A DNA stretch of 64,000 nt. Source: Armatimonadota bacterium (GTDB taxonomy: Bacteria > Sysuimicrobiota > Sysuimicrobiia > Sysuimicrobiales > Humicultoraceae). The position numbers were made by a program, and so were the translations under genes. Below are positions 48,983 through 58,171 of the stretch, in pieces. Under the pieces are notes generated by a model. That model had not been told where the DNA came from. It did no database searches and saw only the letters and a list, made by a program, of their open reading frames with translations. Numbering within the stretch: the first letter of the stretch is position 1; each line of letters opens with the position of its first letter. The stretch spans positions 1,929,078-1,993,077 of the forward strand of contig JAVKHP010000001.1 of assembly GCA_031459855.1 (NCBI GenBank), given 5' to 3'.

Positions 48983-50092
48983 TCAGGCGCCCGCCCCGGC
49001 CGGCAGCAGCGGCAGCTGCGGCGTGGTTTCCTGGTCGGCCGGCGCGTCGCGGGGCCGGGAGAGCCTTGCGGCCCGCACGCCCAGCAGACGCACGGGCCGG
49101 TCGAGGGGCACCCGGCGCAGCAGGTCGACGGCAGTCGCCGCCAGCACGGCGGCGTCGTCGGTGGGCGCGGGCAGGGTGCGCGAGCGCGTCAGCGTGCGGA
49201 AGGTGTCGAAGCGCACCTTGAGGGTGACCGTCGCCGCGCGGTAGCCCTCGGCACGCAGGTCCTCGGCCACCTGGCGCGCGAGCGCTGTGACGGCGCGGCG
49301 GATCGTCGCGGGCCGGCGCAGGTCGACCTGGAACGTGCGCTCGCGGCTGAGCGAGCGCGGCTCCCAGGCCGTCACCACGGGGCTGTCGTCGTGGCCGCGG
49401 GCCACCTCGTACAGGTAGCGGCCGTGGTGCGGCCCGAAGGCCTCCTGCAGGACCTCAAGCGGCAGGGCGGCCAGGTCGGCCACGGTGCGCACCTGGAAGC
49501 GCGCGGCCAGGGCCGCCGCGGTCTTGGGGCCCACGCCCCACAGCACCTCCACCGGCAACGGGCCCAGCCGCGTCGGCACCTCGTCCTCGGTGATGACGGT
49601 AAGGCCGTCGGGCTTCTGGAGCCCCGAGGCGATCTTGGCGAGCAACTTGTTCGGCCCGACGCCCACCGAGGCGGTGAGGTGAAGGTCGTGCCTGATGCGG
49701 TCTTTGATACGCCGTGCGATGACCTCGCCGGGCTCGGGGAGGTCGCTACAGTCGAGGAAGGCCTCGTCCAGGCCCAGCGGCTCGACGCGCGCGCCGGTCT
49801 CGCGCAGGATGGCGTGCAGGCGCTCGGAGACCGCGCGGTAGGCGGCGACGTCGACGGGCAGGAAGACGGCGTGGGGACACAGCCGGTAGGCGGTGCGCAG
49901 CGGCATGCCGGACCGGATGCCGTAGGGCCGGGCTTCGTAGGACGCGGTGGAGACGACCCCGCGCTGACGCGGGTCGCCGCGCCCGCCGACCACCACGGGC
50001 TTGCCCCGCAGCTCGGGCCGCCGCAGCTGCTCGACGGCCGCGAAGAACGCGTCCATGTCCACGTGGAGGATGGTCCGAGCGAGCCTTGGCAT
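48983..50092 (-). CDS. dinB: DNA polymerase IV (Y family)
   Basis: 369 residues. ILHVDMDAFFAAVEQLRRPE (first metal ligand), SYEARPYGIRSGMPLRTAYR, and LDEAFLDCSD (catalytic Asp-Glu) form the palm and fingers; LWGVGPKTAAALAARF is the thumb HhH; the little finger covers about 240-345. The C-terminal TTPQLPLLPAGAGA resembles a beta-clamp binding tail (QLPLL). Error-prone translesion synthesis. Convergent to the peroxiredoxin gene. Confidence 0.95.
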   Translation of the reverse strand: MPRLARTILHVDMDAFFAAVEQLRRPELRGKPVVVGGRGDPRQRGVVSTASYEARPYGIRSGMPLRTAYRLCPHAVFLPVDVAAYRAVSERLHAILRETGARVEPLGLDEAFLDCSDLPEPGEVIARRIKDRIRHDLHLTASVGVGPNKLLAKIASGLQKPDGLTVITEDEVPTRLGPLPVEVLWGVGPKTAAALAARFQVRTVADLAALPLEVLQEAFGPHHGRYLYEVARGHDDSPVVTAWEPRSLSRERTFQVDLRRPATIRRAVTALARQVAEDLRAEGYRAATVTLKVRFDTFRTLTRSRTLPAPTDDAAVLAATAVDLLRRVPLDRPVRLLGVRAARLSRPRDAPADQETTPQLPLLPAGAGA

Positions 50093-50221
50093 CTCCAGGA
50101 CAGTGTTCGCGGTCCGTGCAGCGCGCCTCCTACGTGCTGGCGCCGCGGACCGCGTGCAACGCGGGGACGGTACCCGCGGCGCGGGATGTGAGACGGCATC
50201 CGCCGCGAGGGGAGTGAAGCG

Positions 50222-50971
50222 ATGATCCGGTTCGACGGCAAGGCGATGCTGGTGACGGGCGGCACAGCGGGCCTGGGGCTGGCGACGGCCCGCCTGGCGC
50301 GCGCGCTCGGCGCGCAGGTGGCGATCGCCGGGCGCGATGCCGCGCGTGGGGCGGCCGCCGCTGCGGCCCTGGGGCCTGACGTCCTGTTCGTGGCCGCCGA
50401 CGTGGCCCGCGAGGACGACGTCAGGCGGCTGGTGGAGGAGGTCGGTGCGCGCTTCGGCCGCCTGGACGTGCTGGTGAACAGCGCGGGGATCCTGCGCCGG
50501 CGGGCCGTCGACGAGGAGGACGTGGCGGGATGGGACGAAGTGATGGCCGTCAACCTGCGCGGGACGTTCCTGTGCTGCAAATACGCCCTGCCGCTGCTGC
50601 GGGCGCGGGGCGGCGCCATCGTGAACATCGCCTCGGTGCTGGCCTTGCGGGCACAGCAGGGGCGCAGCCCCGGCTACGACGCCAGCAAGGCAGGAGTCGT
50701 GGCCCTGACCCGGGCTCTGGCAGTGCGCTACGGACCAGACGGCGTGCGCGCCAACGCCGTCTGTCCGGGGTTCGTGGAAACCGAGCTCAACCGCGACGTC
50801 TGGGGGACGTGGACGCCGGCGCAGCGTCAGGCCTTCGTGGAGCTCTACCCGCTGCGCCGGCTGGGGACGCCAGACGACGTCGCCGCCGCCGTGCTGTTCC
50901 TGGCGTCGGACGCCGCGGCCTGGATCACGGGCGCGACACTGGTGGTCGACGGCGGCCGGTCAGCGTCGTGA
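50222..50971 (+). CDS. Short-chain dehydrogenase/reductase
   Basis: 249 residues. TGGTAGLGLATARLARA is the cofactor motif (TGxxxGxG), NSAGIL the NAG motif, and the catalytic Ser and YDASK (YxxxK) sit near residues 140-160. IRRLG-like PLRRLGTPDDVAAAVLFLAS and ITGATLVVDGG end the fold. Resembles 3-oxoacyl-reductase/glucose dehydrogenase-type SDRs; substrate unknown. Confidence 0.92.
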   Translation: MIRFDGKAMLVTGGTAGLGLATARLARALGAQVAIAGRDAARGAAAAAALGPDVLFVAADVAREDDVRRLVEEVGARFGRLDVLVNSAGILRRRAVDEEDVAGWDEVMAVNLRGTFLCCKYALPLLRARGGAIVNIASVLALRAQQGRSPGYDASKAGVVALTRALAVRYGPDGVRANAVCPGFVETELNRDVWGTWTPAQRQAFVELYPLRRLGTPDDVAAAVLFLASDAAAWITGATLVVDGGRSAS

Positions 50972-51086
50972 GCGACGCCCAGTGCCGCCGGCGCCCGGGC
51001 AGGGGTGCTCCGGCGGCGAACCGAAGTGTTTCGGGTCGCGCGCGGCCGGCGCCCGCGGCCGCGGCGTGGTGTGGAGCGTGAACCCG

Positions 51087-52385
51087 ATGCGCGATGTCGT
51101 CGTGAGCACCCTCCCCAACGGCCTGCGCGTGCTCGTGCAGGAGGTCCGGACCGCACCGGTGGCCACGTGCTGGGTGTGGTACCGCGTCGGCAGCCGCAAC
51201 GAGACGCCCGGATGGACTGGCATCTCCCACTGGGTGGAGCACATGCTGTTCAAGGGCACGCCGGCGCATCCCGCCGGCACGCTGACCCGGCTGATCGACC
51301 GGCTCGGCGGCCGGTGGAACGCGTTCACCTGGAAGGACTACACCGCCTACTTCGAGGTGCTGCCCGCCGCGCACCTCGAGACCGCGGTGCGCCTGGAGGC
51401 CGACCGCATGACCAACACCGTCTTCGACCCCGACGTGGTCGCCGCCGAGCGCACCGTGATCATCGCAGAGCGCGAGGGGCAGGAGAACCTTCCCGTCTAC
51501 ACGCTGCGCGAGGAGGTGGAAGCGCTGGCGTTCAAGGTGCACCCCTACCGCCAGCCGGTCATCGGCTGGAAGACCGACCTGCTGGCGATCACTCGGGACG
51601 ACCTCTACGCCCACTACCGCGCCTACTACCATCCCGGGAACGCGCTGGTGGTGCTGGTGGGCGACGTGGACGCGGCGCGCGCGCAGGCCATGGTGGCCGA
51701 GGCGTTCGGCGGGCTACCCCCGGGTCCGCCGCCGCCCCCCGTGCGCGCGGCCGAACCCGTCCAGGAAGGCGAGCGGCGGGTGGTGCTGCGCCGGCCCGGC
51801 GGCGCCACCGCCTACGTGCAGATGGTGTACCACGTGCCCGCAGCTGGTCATCCGGACCTGCCGGCCCTGCTGGTGCTCGACGGCGTGCTCTCGGGGTTTG
51901 GGAGCGCCATCCCGTTCGACGGCAACGCCGGCGGGCGCAGCAGCCGCCTGTACCGGGCGCTGGTGGACCGCGGGCTCGCCACCGAGGTGAGCTCGGGCCT
52001 GACCCCCAGCATCGACCCCACCCTGCTGCGGATCAGCGCCACCGTGCGGGCCGGCGTGGACCCTGCGGCTGTGGAGGCGGCCATTGACACCGAACTGCGC
52101 CGGCTGCAGGACATCCCGCCCGGCGCCGACGAGCTGGCCCGCGTGCGCCGCCAGGCCCAGGCCCAGTTCGTGTACCTGCGCGACGGGGTGTTCCGCCGCG
52201 CGCTGGCCCTGGGCGTCTATGCCACGGTCGACCGCGCCGAGCGGCTGTGGGAAGTGGCCGACGGCGTGGCGGCGGTCACGGCCGACGATGTGGCGCGGGT
52301 GGCGCGGACCTACCTGACGCCGCTGCGGCGCACCGTGGGATGGTACCTTCCCGACGTTGCCGTTGCGCGCGAGGTGGCGGCCTGA
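51087..52385 (+). CDS. M16 family zinc peptidase, catalytic subunit
   Basis: 432 residues from ATG 51087 (GTG 51078 is an alternative nearer to GGAG). HWVEHMLFKGTPAHP contains the inverted zinc motif HxxEH, and the third ligand Glu lies in TVIIAEREG. Two M16 domains: the zinc half and a C-terminal half. Paired with the following inactive homologue, as in two-subunit bacterial M16B proteases. First gene of an operon that runs to 57605 with repeated 1-4 base overlaps. Confidence 0.92.
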   Translation: MRDVVVSTLPNGLRVLVQEVRTAPVATCWVWYRVGSRNETPGWTGISHWVEHMLFKGTPAHPAGTLTRLIDRLGGRWNAFTWKDYTAYFEVLPAAHLETAVRLEADRMTNTVFDPDVVAAERTVIIAEREGQENLPVYTLREEVEALAFKVHPYRQPVIGWKTDLLAITRDDLYAHYRAYYHPGNALVVLVGDVDAARAQAMVAEAFGGLPPGPPPPPVRAAEPVQEGERRVVLRRPGGATAYVQMVYHVPAAGHPDLPALLVLDGVLSGFGSAIPFDGNAGGRSSRLYRALVDRGLATEVSSGLTPSIDPTLLRISATVRAGVDPAAVEAAIDTELRRLQDIPPGADELARVRRQAQAQFVYLRDGVFRRALALGVYATVDRAERLWEVADGVAAVTADDVARVARTYLTPLRRTVGWYLPDVAVAREVAA

Positions 52386-53644
52386 TGGCTGTGGCGGCCG
52401 CGGCGGTGGTGCGACAGGTGCTGCCCAACGGGCTCACGGCGCTCGTGCGCGCAACGCCGGGAAGCGGGTCGGTCGCCGTGGTGGGCCTCGTGCGCGCCGG
52501 TGCGCTCTTCGACCGAGACCGGCCCGGGCTGGCGCGGCTGACCGGGACGGCGCTCGTGCACGGGACGCTGCGCCGCAGCGCCCAGCAGCTCGCCGACGAG
52601 CTCGACGGTCTGGGCGCGACCTTGGTGGTCACGCCGGGGCTTGAGGTGACGACGATCAGCGGCCGGGCCCTCCCCGACGATCTTGGGACCTGGCTGGCCC
52701 TGGCTGCGGAGGTCCTCATGGAGCCCGCGTTCCCCGCCGACGAGGTGGCGAAGGTGCGCGGCCAGCTCGTGACCACGGCCCGGGTGAACGCCATGGACAC
52801 GCGCCACGCGGCCGAGCGCCTGTTCCGGCGGCTGGCCTTTCCCCCGGATCACCCGCACAGCCAGCCGCCCGACGGCGACGAGGCGGTGCTGGCGGCGCTG
52901 GGGCCCGACGACCTGCGCGCGTTCCACCGCCGGCACGTGACCCCCAACGCCACGACGCTGGTCATCGTCGGTGACGTGGACCCCGACCGCGCGGCCGACC
53001 TGGTGGCCGCGCGCTTTACGGCGTGGCCGGCCGGCGACCCCTGGACGCTGCCGCCGGTCCCAACGTCCGCGCCGCCTGCAGCGCCCCGGCGCCAGGAGGT
53101 GACGCTCCCCGGCAAGACCCAGGCCGACCTGGTGCTGGGCACGGTCGGCACGAGCCGCACCGCCCCCGACTACTACCCGACGATGATGGCCAACCTGCTG
53201 CTGGGACAGCTCGGCATGATGGGGCGCATCGGCCAGGAGGTGCGCGAGCGCCAGGGGATGGCGTACTACGCCTTCAGCGACCTGCGCGCGGGCTTGCTGG
53301 CGGGCCCGTGGTGGGTCCGGGCGGGCGTCAATCCCGCACACCTGGAGCGCGCCGTGGAGGCGATCCTGCACGAGATCTCCGGGCTCGCCCGCGACGGCCC
53401 GACGGCGGACGAGCTGGCCGACGCCCGCGCCTACCTGGTGGGCTCGCTGGCGGTACGCCTGGAGACCAACCAGGGGCTCGCGCAGGCCTTGGCCGAGATC
53501 GAGTTGTACGGCCTCGGCCTGGACTACCTGGAACGCTACCCGGCCATCGTGGCGGGCATCACCCGTGACGCGGTCGTCGAGGCCGCGCGCCGCTTCCCCA
53601 CCGACGCCTACACGCTGGCGATCGCCGCGCCGGAGCGCTCGTGA
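52385..53644 (+). CDS. M16 family peptidase homologue, non-catalytic subunit
   Basis: 419 residues, start overlapping the previous stop (TGATG). At the zinc-motif position the sequence is LARLTGTALVHGTLRR, so HxxEH is lost. The Arg-Tyr pair used for substrate binding by inactive partners is plausible in RERQGMAYYAFSDLRAG. It should form a heterodimer with the upstream subunit, probably for small peptides. Confidence 0.9.
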   Translation: MAVAAAAVVRQVLPNGLTALVRATPGSGSVAVVGLVRAGALFDRDRPGLARLTGTALVHGTLRRSAQQLADELDGLGATLVVTPGLEVTTISGRALPDDLGTWLALAAEVLMEPAFPADEVAKVRGQLVTTARVNAMDTRHAAERLFRRLAFPPDHPHSQPPDGDEAVLAALGPDDLRAFHRRHVTPNATTLVIVGDVDPDRAADLVAARFTAWPAGDPWTLPPVPTSAPPAAPRRQEVTLPGKTQADLVLGTVGTSRTAPDYYPTMMANLLLGQLGMMGRIGQEVRERQGMAYYAFSDLRAGLLAGPWWVRAGVNPAHLERAVEAILHEISGLARDGPTADELADARAYLVGSLAVRLETNQGLAQALAEIELYGLGLDYLERYPAIVAGITRDAVVEAARRFPTDAYTLAIAAPERS

Positions 53645-54315
53645 TGCGCATCGGCATCCTGGGGGGTACGGGAGACCTGGGCTGCGGGCTTGCCCTGCGC
53701 CTGGGGGCCGCCGGACATGAGGTGGTGCTCGGCTCGCGCTCTGCGGCGCGAGGCCAGGAGGTGGCCGCACGTCTGGGCCAGCCCCTGGTGCATGGCGCCG
53801 CCAACGCCGAGGCCGCACGCGACGGCGACGTGGTGATCGTAGCGTGTCCCCACGAGGGCCACGCGGCCCTGGTCGCCGACCTGGCGCCGCTGCTGGCCGG
53901 CAAGGTCGTGGTGGACGCGGTCGTGCCCCTGGGCGCCGGCCTGACCTATGCGCCTCCACCCGACGGCTCGTGCGCCCAGGAGGCGCAGCGGCTGGCACCC
54001 GACGCGAAGGTCGTCGCCGCGTTCCACTCCGTCTCTGCGCGCTTGCTCGCCGAGGTCGGCCGCCCGCTCGACCAGGACGTGCTGCTCTGCGGGAACGACG
54101 ATGCGGCCCGGGCCGTCGTGCTGGACCTCGTCGCGTCCATCGGGGCGCGCGGCGTGGACGCCGGGGACCTGCGGTGGGCGCCGACGCTCGAGGCGCTGGC
54201 CGTGCTGGTCATCAACCTGAACGTCCGCTACGGCCGACGGCACCTGGGGATTCGCATCGCGCACCTGCCGGCGGACGCCCGGCCCCGGGTGCGGCCGGCG
54301 CGGCCCGCGCCATGA
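53644..54315 (+). CDS. npdG: NADPH-dependent F420 reductase
   Basis: 223 residues from ATG 53644 (a GTG one codon earlier is also possible). RIGILGGTGDLGCGLALRLG is the NADP-binding motif, GHEVVLGSRSAARGQEVAAR the phosphate-recognising segment, and VVAAFHSVSARLL and the VVLDLVASIG...GAR region match F420H2:NADP oxidoreductase. Passes hydride between NADPH and F420. TGATG overlap with the M16 gene and ATGA with cofE. Confidence 0.9.
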   Translation: MRIGILGGTGDLGCGLALRLGAAGHEVVLGSRSAARGQEVAARLGQPLVHGAANAEAARDGDVVIVACPHEGHAALVADLAPLLAGKVVVDAVVPLGAGLTYAPPPDGSCAQEAQRLAPDAKVVAAFHSVSARLLAEVGRPLDQDVLLCGNDDAARAVVLDLVASIGARGVDAGDLRWAPTLEALAVLVINLNVRYGRRHLGIRIAHLPADARPRVRPARPAP

Positions 54316-55067
54316 AGACCGTGCTGGCGTGGGCGCCCGAGCCGTTCCCCGACATCCGGCCGGGCGACGACCTGCTGGCCGCCGTCGTGGCGGCGCTGCG
54401 CGGCGCGGGCCTGGTACCCACAGACGGCGACGTCGTCGTGGTGGCCCACAAGGTCGTCTCGAAGGCCGAAGGGCGCGTGGTCGACCTGCGCCGCGTGACC
54501 CCGTCGGCGCAGGCGCTGGCCCTGGCCGAGGCGGCGAAGAAGGACCCGCGGCTGGTGGAGGTCATCCTCGCGGAGTCCAAAGCGGTCCGCCGCGTGCGGC
54601 CGGGGCTGATCATCGCGGAGCACCGGCTGGGCTTCGTGTGCGCCAACGCCGGCGTCGACCATTCCAACGTCGGCCTGGGGGACGACGTGGTGGCCCTGCT
54701 CCCGGCCGACCCGGACGCCTCGGCCGCACGCCTGCGGGCCGGGCTCCAGGAGGCGTTCGGCGCCGACGTGGCCGTCATCGTCAACGACAGCCACGGTCGG
54801 CCGTTCCGGCAGGGGACGACGGGGACCGCCCTCGGGGCCGCGGGCCTGCGCGTGCTGCGCTCGTACGTGGGGGAAGAGGATCGGTATGGCTACGTCCTGC
54901 GGGTCTCCATGGAGGCGGTGGCGGACGAGTACGCGGCACTGGCGAACCTCCTGCAGGGACAGGCCGCCGAGGGCACACCGCTGGTGCTGATCCGCGGGCT
55001 CGACCACCGCGGCGCGGGTCGGGCGGCCGAGCTGATGCGGCCCGAGGAGGAGGACCTGTTCCGGTAG
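54312..55067 (+). CDS. cofE: Coenzyme F420-0:L-glutamate ligase
   Basis: 251 residues. FPDIRPGDDLLAAVVAALRG, DVVVVAHKVVSKAEGRVVDL, RLGFVCANAGVDHSNV and VIVNDSHGRPFRQGTTGTAL are the CofE signatures, with metal- and GTP-binding residues in SHGRPFR. Adds gamma-linked glutamates to F420-0. No FbiB nitroreductase domain is fused. Shows the cell makes F420. Confidence 0.94.
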   Translation: MKTVLAWAPEPFPDIRPGDDLLAAVVAALRGAGLVPTDGDVVVVAHKVVSKAEGRVVDLRRVTPSAQALALAEAAKKDPRLVEVILAESKAVRRVRPGLIIAEHRLGFVCANAGVDHSNVGLGDDVVALLPADPDASAARLRAGLQEAFGADVAVIVNDSHGRPFRQGTTGTALGAAGLRVLRSYVGEEDRYGYVLRVSMEAVADEYAALANLLQGQAAEGTPLVLIRGLDHRGAGRAAELMRPEEEDLFR

Positions 55068-55125
55068 GGGCGCCCGGGCCCGCGCGACGGCCCCGCGCGA
55101 CAGCTCCAAGAGGGGGAGCACACCT

Positions 55126-56274
55126 GTGAAGATCGCGTCCATCAAGACCTACACCCTGTCGGCCTCGCTGGAGCGGCCGCTGCTCTTTGGCATCGGCGCG
55201 TTCGGCACGTTCACGGCCACCCTGGTGGAGGTCCGCACCGACGAGGGCCACGTGGGGTGGGGCGAGGCGATCGCCCGCAAGGCGCCCGAGGTGGTGACCA
55301 CGGTCATCCACCGGCTGCTGGCCCCGCTGCTGCTGGGCCGCGATCCGCGCGATCTCGAGGGGCTGTGGGACCTGCAGTTCGAGCAGCTGCGGCGCTGGGG
55401 GCACTCCCGGGGGTTCGTCCTCGAGGCGCTGAGCGGCATCGACATCGCGCTCCACGACCTGCTGGCGCGCGCAGCCGGCCTGCCCCTGTACAAGTTCCTG
55501 GGCGGGGCCGGGCGGACCACGGTGGCCTGCTACGCGTCGTCGGTCTACTTCGCGCCGATCGACCAGATGGCCGCCGAGGCCGCCGCCCAGGTCGCGGGCG
55601 GGCATGTGGCGATCAAGGTCAAGATCGGCCGGCCGCCGGAGCTCGGCGGCCTGCGCGCCGACATCGCCTCGGTACGCGCCGTGCGCGAGGCGGTTGGGCC
55701 CGCGGTGGAGATCATGCTGGATGCCAACGGCGCCTACGACGCGGCCACCGCGGTCCGGGTCGCCCGGCAGCTCGAACCGCTGGACATCGCCTGGCTGGAG
55801 GAGCCCGTGCCCCCGGACGACGTCTCGGGCTACGCGCTGCTGCGCCAGCACACGGCGATCCCGCTGGCCTGCGGGGAGTCGGAGTTCGGCGTCTTCGGCT
55901 TCCGCGACCTGATCGAGCGGCGGGCGATCGACATCCTGCAGCCCGAGATCGCGCGCATCGGCGGGTTCGTCGGCGCCCGGCGGGCCGCGGCGCTGGCCCA
56001 CGCCTACAACCTGCGGATCGCGCCGCATACCGGCTTCTCCGGCGGCGTCGCGCACCTGGCGGCGCTGCACCTGGCCGCCGCGCTGCCCAACGTCGCCACC
56101 TACGAGTACTTCTACGCGCCCAACGCCCTGCGGGACCTGTTCGTGCACCCCTTCCCGGCGCCGCAGCACGGCACGGTGGCCCTGCCGACCGCCCCGGGTC
56201 TGGGGTTGGACCTGGACTGGGACCGCGTCCGCCGCTACGAGGTGCCCCTGACAGCGCACACGTCGAGCCGATGA
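55126..56274 (+). CDS. Mandelate racemase/muconate lactonizing enzyme family protein
   Basis: 382 residues from GTG 55126 (SD AGGGGG). Enolase superfamily: lid domain first, then IKVKIG (KxK), MLDANGAYD, WLEEPVPPDD, CGESEFG as metal ligands, and IAPHTGFSGGVAHLA with the His of the mandelate racemase subgroup. Acid-sugar dehydratase or racemase; substrate unknown. Same transcript as cofE, 58 bases on. Confidence 0.88.
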   Translation: MKIASIKTYTLSASLERPLLFGIGAFGTFTATLVEVRTDEGHVGWGEAIARKAPEVVTTVIHRLLAPLLLGRDPRDLEGLWDLQFEQLRRWGHSRGFVLEALSGIDIALHDLLARAAGLPLYKFLGGAGRTTVACYASSVYFAPIDQMAAEAAAQVAGGHVAIKVKIGRPPELGGLRADIASVRAVREAVGPAVEIMLDANGAYDAATAVRVARQLEPLDIAWLEEPVPPDDVSGYALLRQHTAIPLACGESEFGVFGFRDLIERRAIDILQPEIARIGGFVGARRAAALAHAYNLRIAPHTGFSGGVAHLAALHLAAALPNVATYEYFYAPNALRDLFVHPFPAPQHGTVALPTAPGLGLDLDWDRVRRYEVPLTAHTSSR

Positions 56275-57605
56275 TCGTCATCGTCACCGGCATCTCGGGC
56301 ACCGGCAAGCTCCGTGACGCCGGCGGGGCGCCGGGCTACATAGCGCGGGTGGTCGACGAGGGCAACCAGCGCATCCAGCAGGAGCTGCGGGCCGGGCGCT
56401 GGATCTGGCCGATCCGCCGCCTGCGCTACGTCGACCTGGGCGGGCGCATGCTCGAGCGCGCCCGTGACCTGGGGCTGGACGTGCGCACCGAGACGATCCT
56501 CGACATGGCGCCCGAGGCCCTCCAGGAGCTGCGGGCCGTGGTCTTCACCGAGGTCGTCAACGACCCCGCGCTGTGGGAGCCCGACCTGTGCACCATCCTC
56601 GTGACCCACGCCTGTTTCTGGTGGAAGGGACACCTGATCCCCGGCCTCGACACCTACTACCTGAAGGTGCTGTTCGACGAGACCCGGCGGCGCCAGCCCG
56701 CCGAGGAAGGCGCGGTGCAGGAGGTGCTCCCGGGGCTGCGCCTGGCCCCACCCGTGCGGCCCGAGGGGATCTTCTACGTCACGGTGATCGACAGCATCTA
56801 CCAGATCCACCGCCGCCTGGAAGAGACCGAGCAGTGGCGCGGCAAGCTGGAGGCGAGCGACCTGATCGCCTGGCAGGAGCAGGAGGTCTTCGTCTCCAAG
56901 ATGTTCGCCGCCTACGAGCGCGTGCCGCACTACCTGGTGGCGCACGACGAGCCGATCTGGACCCTCTTCGACCTCATCTGCAAAAAAAGGCGCCGCGTCT
57001 ACCTAGGCTACCCCATCACCAACCTGCGCCGCGAGGGCCAGACCGCCCTGATCGCCCTGGCCCGCCAGTTCGGGGAACGCCTGCGCCGCCACTTCGTCGT
57101 GTTCGACCCGCTCTCGGTGAAGGACGAGGAGGCGGCGGCGTTCGGCCAGCTCGACGACGCGGAGTTCGCCCGGCAGTTCTCGGCCGAGCAGCGCGCCGAG
57201 CTCGAAGCCTGGGCCGGGTCCCTGGCGCAGTTGCGGCGCTGGGCGCAGCGCCTCGACGACCGCACCCGCCTGGCCCTGGGCCGGGCCACCGTCGTGCGGG
57301 ACCTGCGCCTGATCGACCAGTCCGAGCTCAACGTCGTCTTCTACCCGACCACCCAGATGTCGTTCGGCGTGCTCTCGGAGATGATCCACGCCCACACCAC
57401 GGGGAAGAAGGTGTACGTCCTCTACCCGTTCAAGAGCATCTCGCCGTTTCTGGAGTTCTACGCCACGGCGGTGCTGAACCCGGGACCCGACGAGCCCGAC
57501 CCCCAGACCCCCGACGAGGTGGCGGCGTTCATGGGCCGTGCGGCCGACCGGCTGCTGGACCTGCTGCTGGCCGAGGAGGGGCAGGGGGCGGTACGGGGTA
57601 CGTAG
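56271..57605 (+). CDS. P-loop protein, putative AAA/adenylate kinase-like ATPase
   Basis: 444 residues, ATGA overlap with the upstream gene. It opens IVIVTGISGTGKLRDAGGAP, a Walker A-like GISGTGK in which the usual Ser/Thr after Lys is Leu. Later regions have LITAWQ-type helices and TTQMSFGVLSEMIHAHTTGK with KKVYVLYPFKSISPFLEFYA near the C-terminus. Resembles conserved ATP-binding proteins of archaea and deep bacteria without known function. Nucleotide binding is plausible, catalysis uncertain. Confidence 0.65.
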   Translation: MIVIVTGISGTGKLRDAGGAPGYIARVVDEGNQRIQQELRAGRWIWPIRRLRYVDLGGRMLERARDLGLDVRTETILDMAPEALQELRAVVFTEVVNDPALWEPDLCTILVTHACFWWKGHLIPGLDTYYLKVLFDETRRRQPAEEGAVQEVLPGLRLAPPVRPEGIFYVTVIDSIYQIHRRLEETEQWRGKLEASDLIAWQEQEVFVSKMFAAYERVPHYLVAHDEPIWTLFDLICKKRRRVYLGYPITNLRREGQTALIALARQFGERLRRHFVVFDPLSVKDEEAAAFGQLDDAEFARQFSAEQRAELEAWAGSLAQLRRWAQRLDDRTRLALGRATVVRDLRLIDQSELNVVFYPTTQMSFGVLSEMIHAHTTGKKVYVLYPFKSISPFLEFYATAVLNPGPDEPDPQTPDEVAAFMGRAADRLLDLLLAEEGQGAVRGT

Positions 57606-57665
57606 GGCCCGGACCAGGAGCGGGCACACCTGCGCACGCGCTGCCGGACGGCACGTCCGTCGCCA

Positions 57666-57836
57666 TACCCGAGCCATCACGAAGAACAGGAGGGTGGCCA
57701 GGGCGAACCGCAAGCTCGCGCCGAAGAACGGCGCAAGTTCCCTGTTGCTCCAACTGACGGCGATGAAGTTCGCGCCCCCGATCACCATGGCAACGACGAA
57801 CGCCGCGTAGGTTCTGCTCTTGAGCGTCCGGTGCAT
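57666..57836 (-). pseudogene. EamA/DMT transporter remnant
   Basis: From ATG 57836 the frame MHRTLKSRTYAAFVVAMVIG, GANFIAVSWSNRELAPFFGA and SLRFALATLLFFVMARVWRR is a good start of an EamA (drug/metabolite) transporter covering two helices. The sequence then loses similarity and there is no room for the remaining eight helices before the P-loop gene. A truncated relic. The rest of 57837-58171 contains no supported gene. Confidence 0.6.
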
Positions 57837-58171
57837 GGGCTCCCCGCCTTCTCCCAGCGATGCGGATGTGTGGCACCGACGCAAGGCCCTGACCGTCCTC
57901 GTCTACCGCCGGCGCCGCAAGAGCGCGGACTTGGCCCGAGCTACCGGCGAACACGCTGGCAAAGGCTCGCTCCTCCGTTCGGCAGGAGGGCGAGGTTGCG
58001 CCCTGCAGCAGTTCCACGTTGGAGCGCCGAATGATGGCCACAGGTGTTTCGGTGGGCGCTGGCGTTCCTCCTGGTGGTACGTGTCGACGTTCCTCCTGTG
58101 GGTGGGTTGGGCAGTCCTGATGGAGATCGCGTGGCACGTCCTGCGCTCCAGGTCCACCGTGCGCGGGGCGC

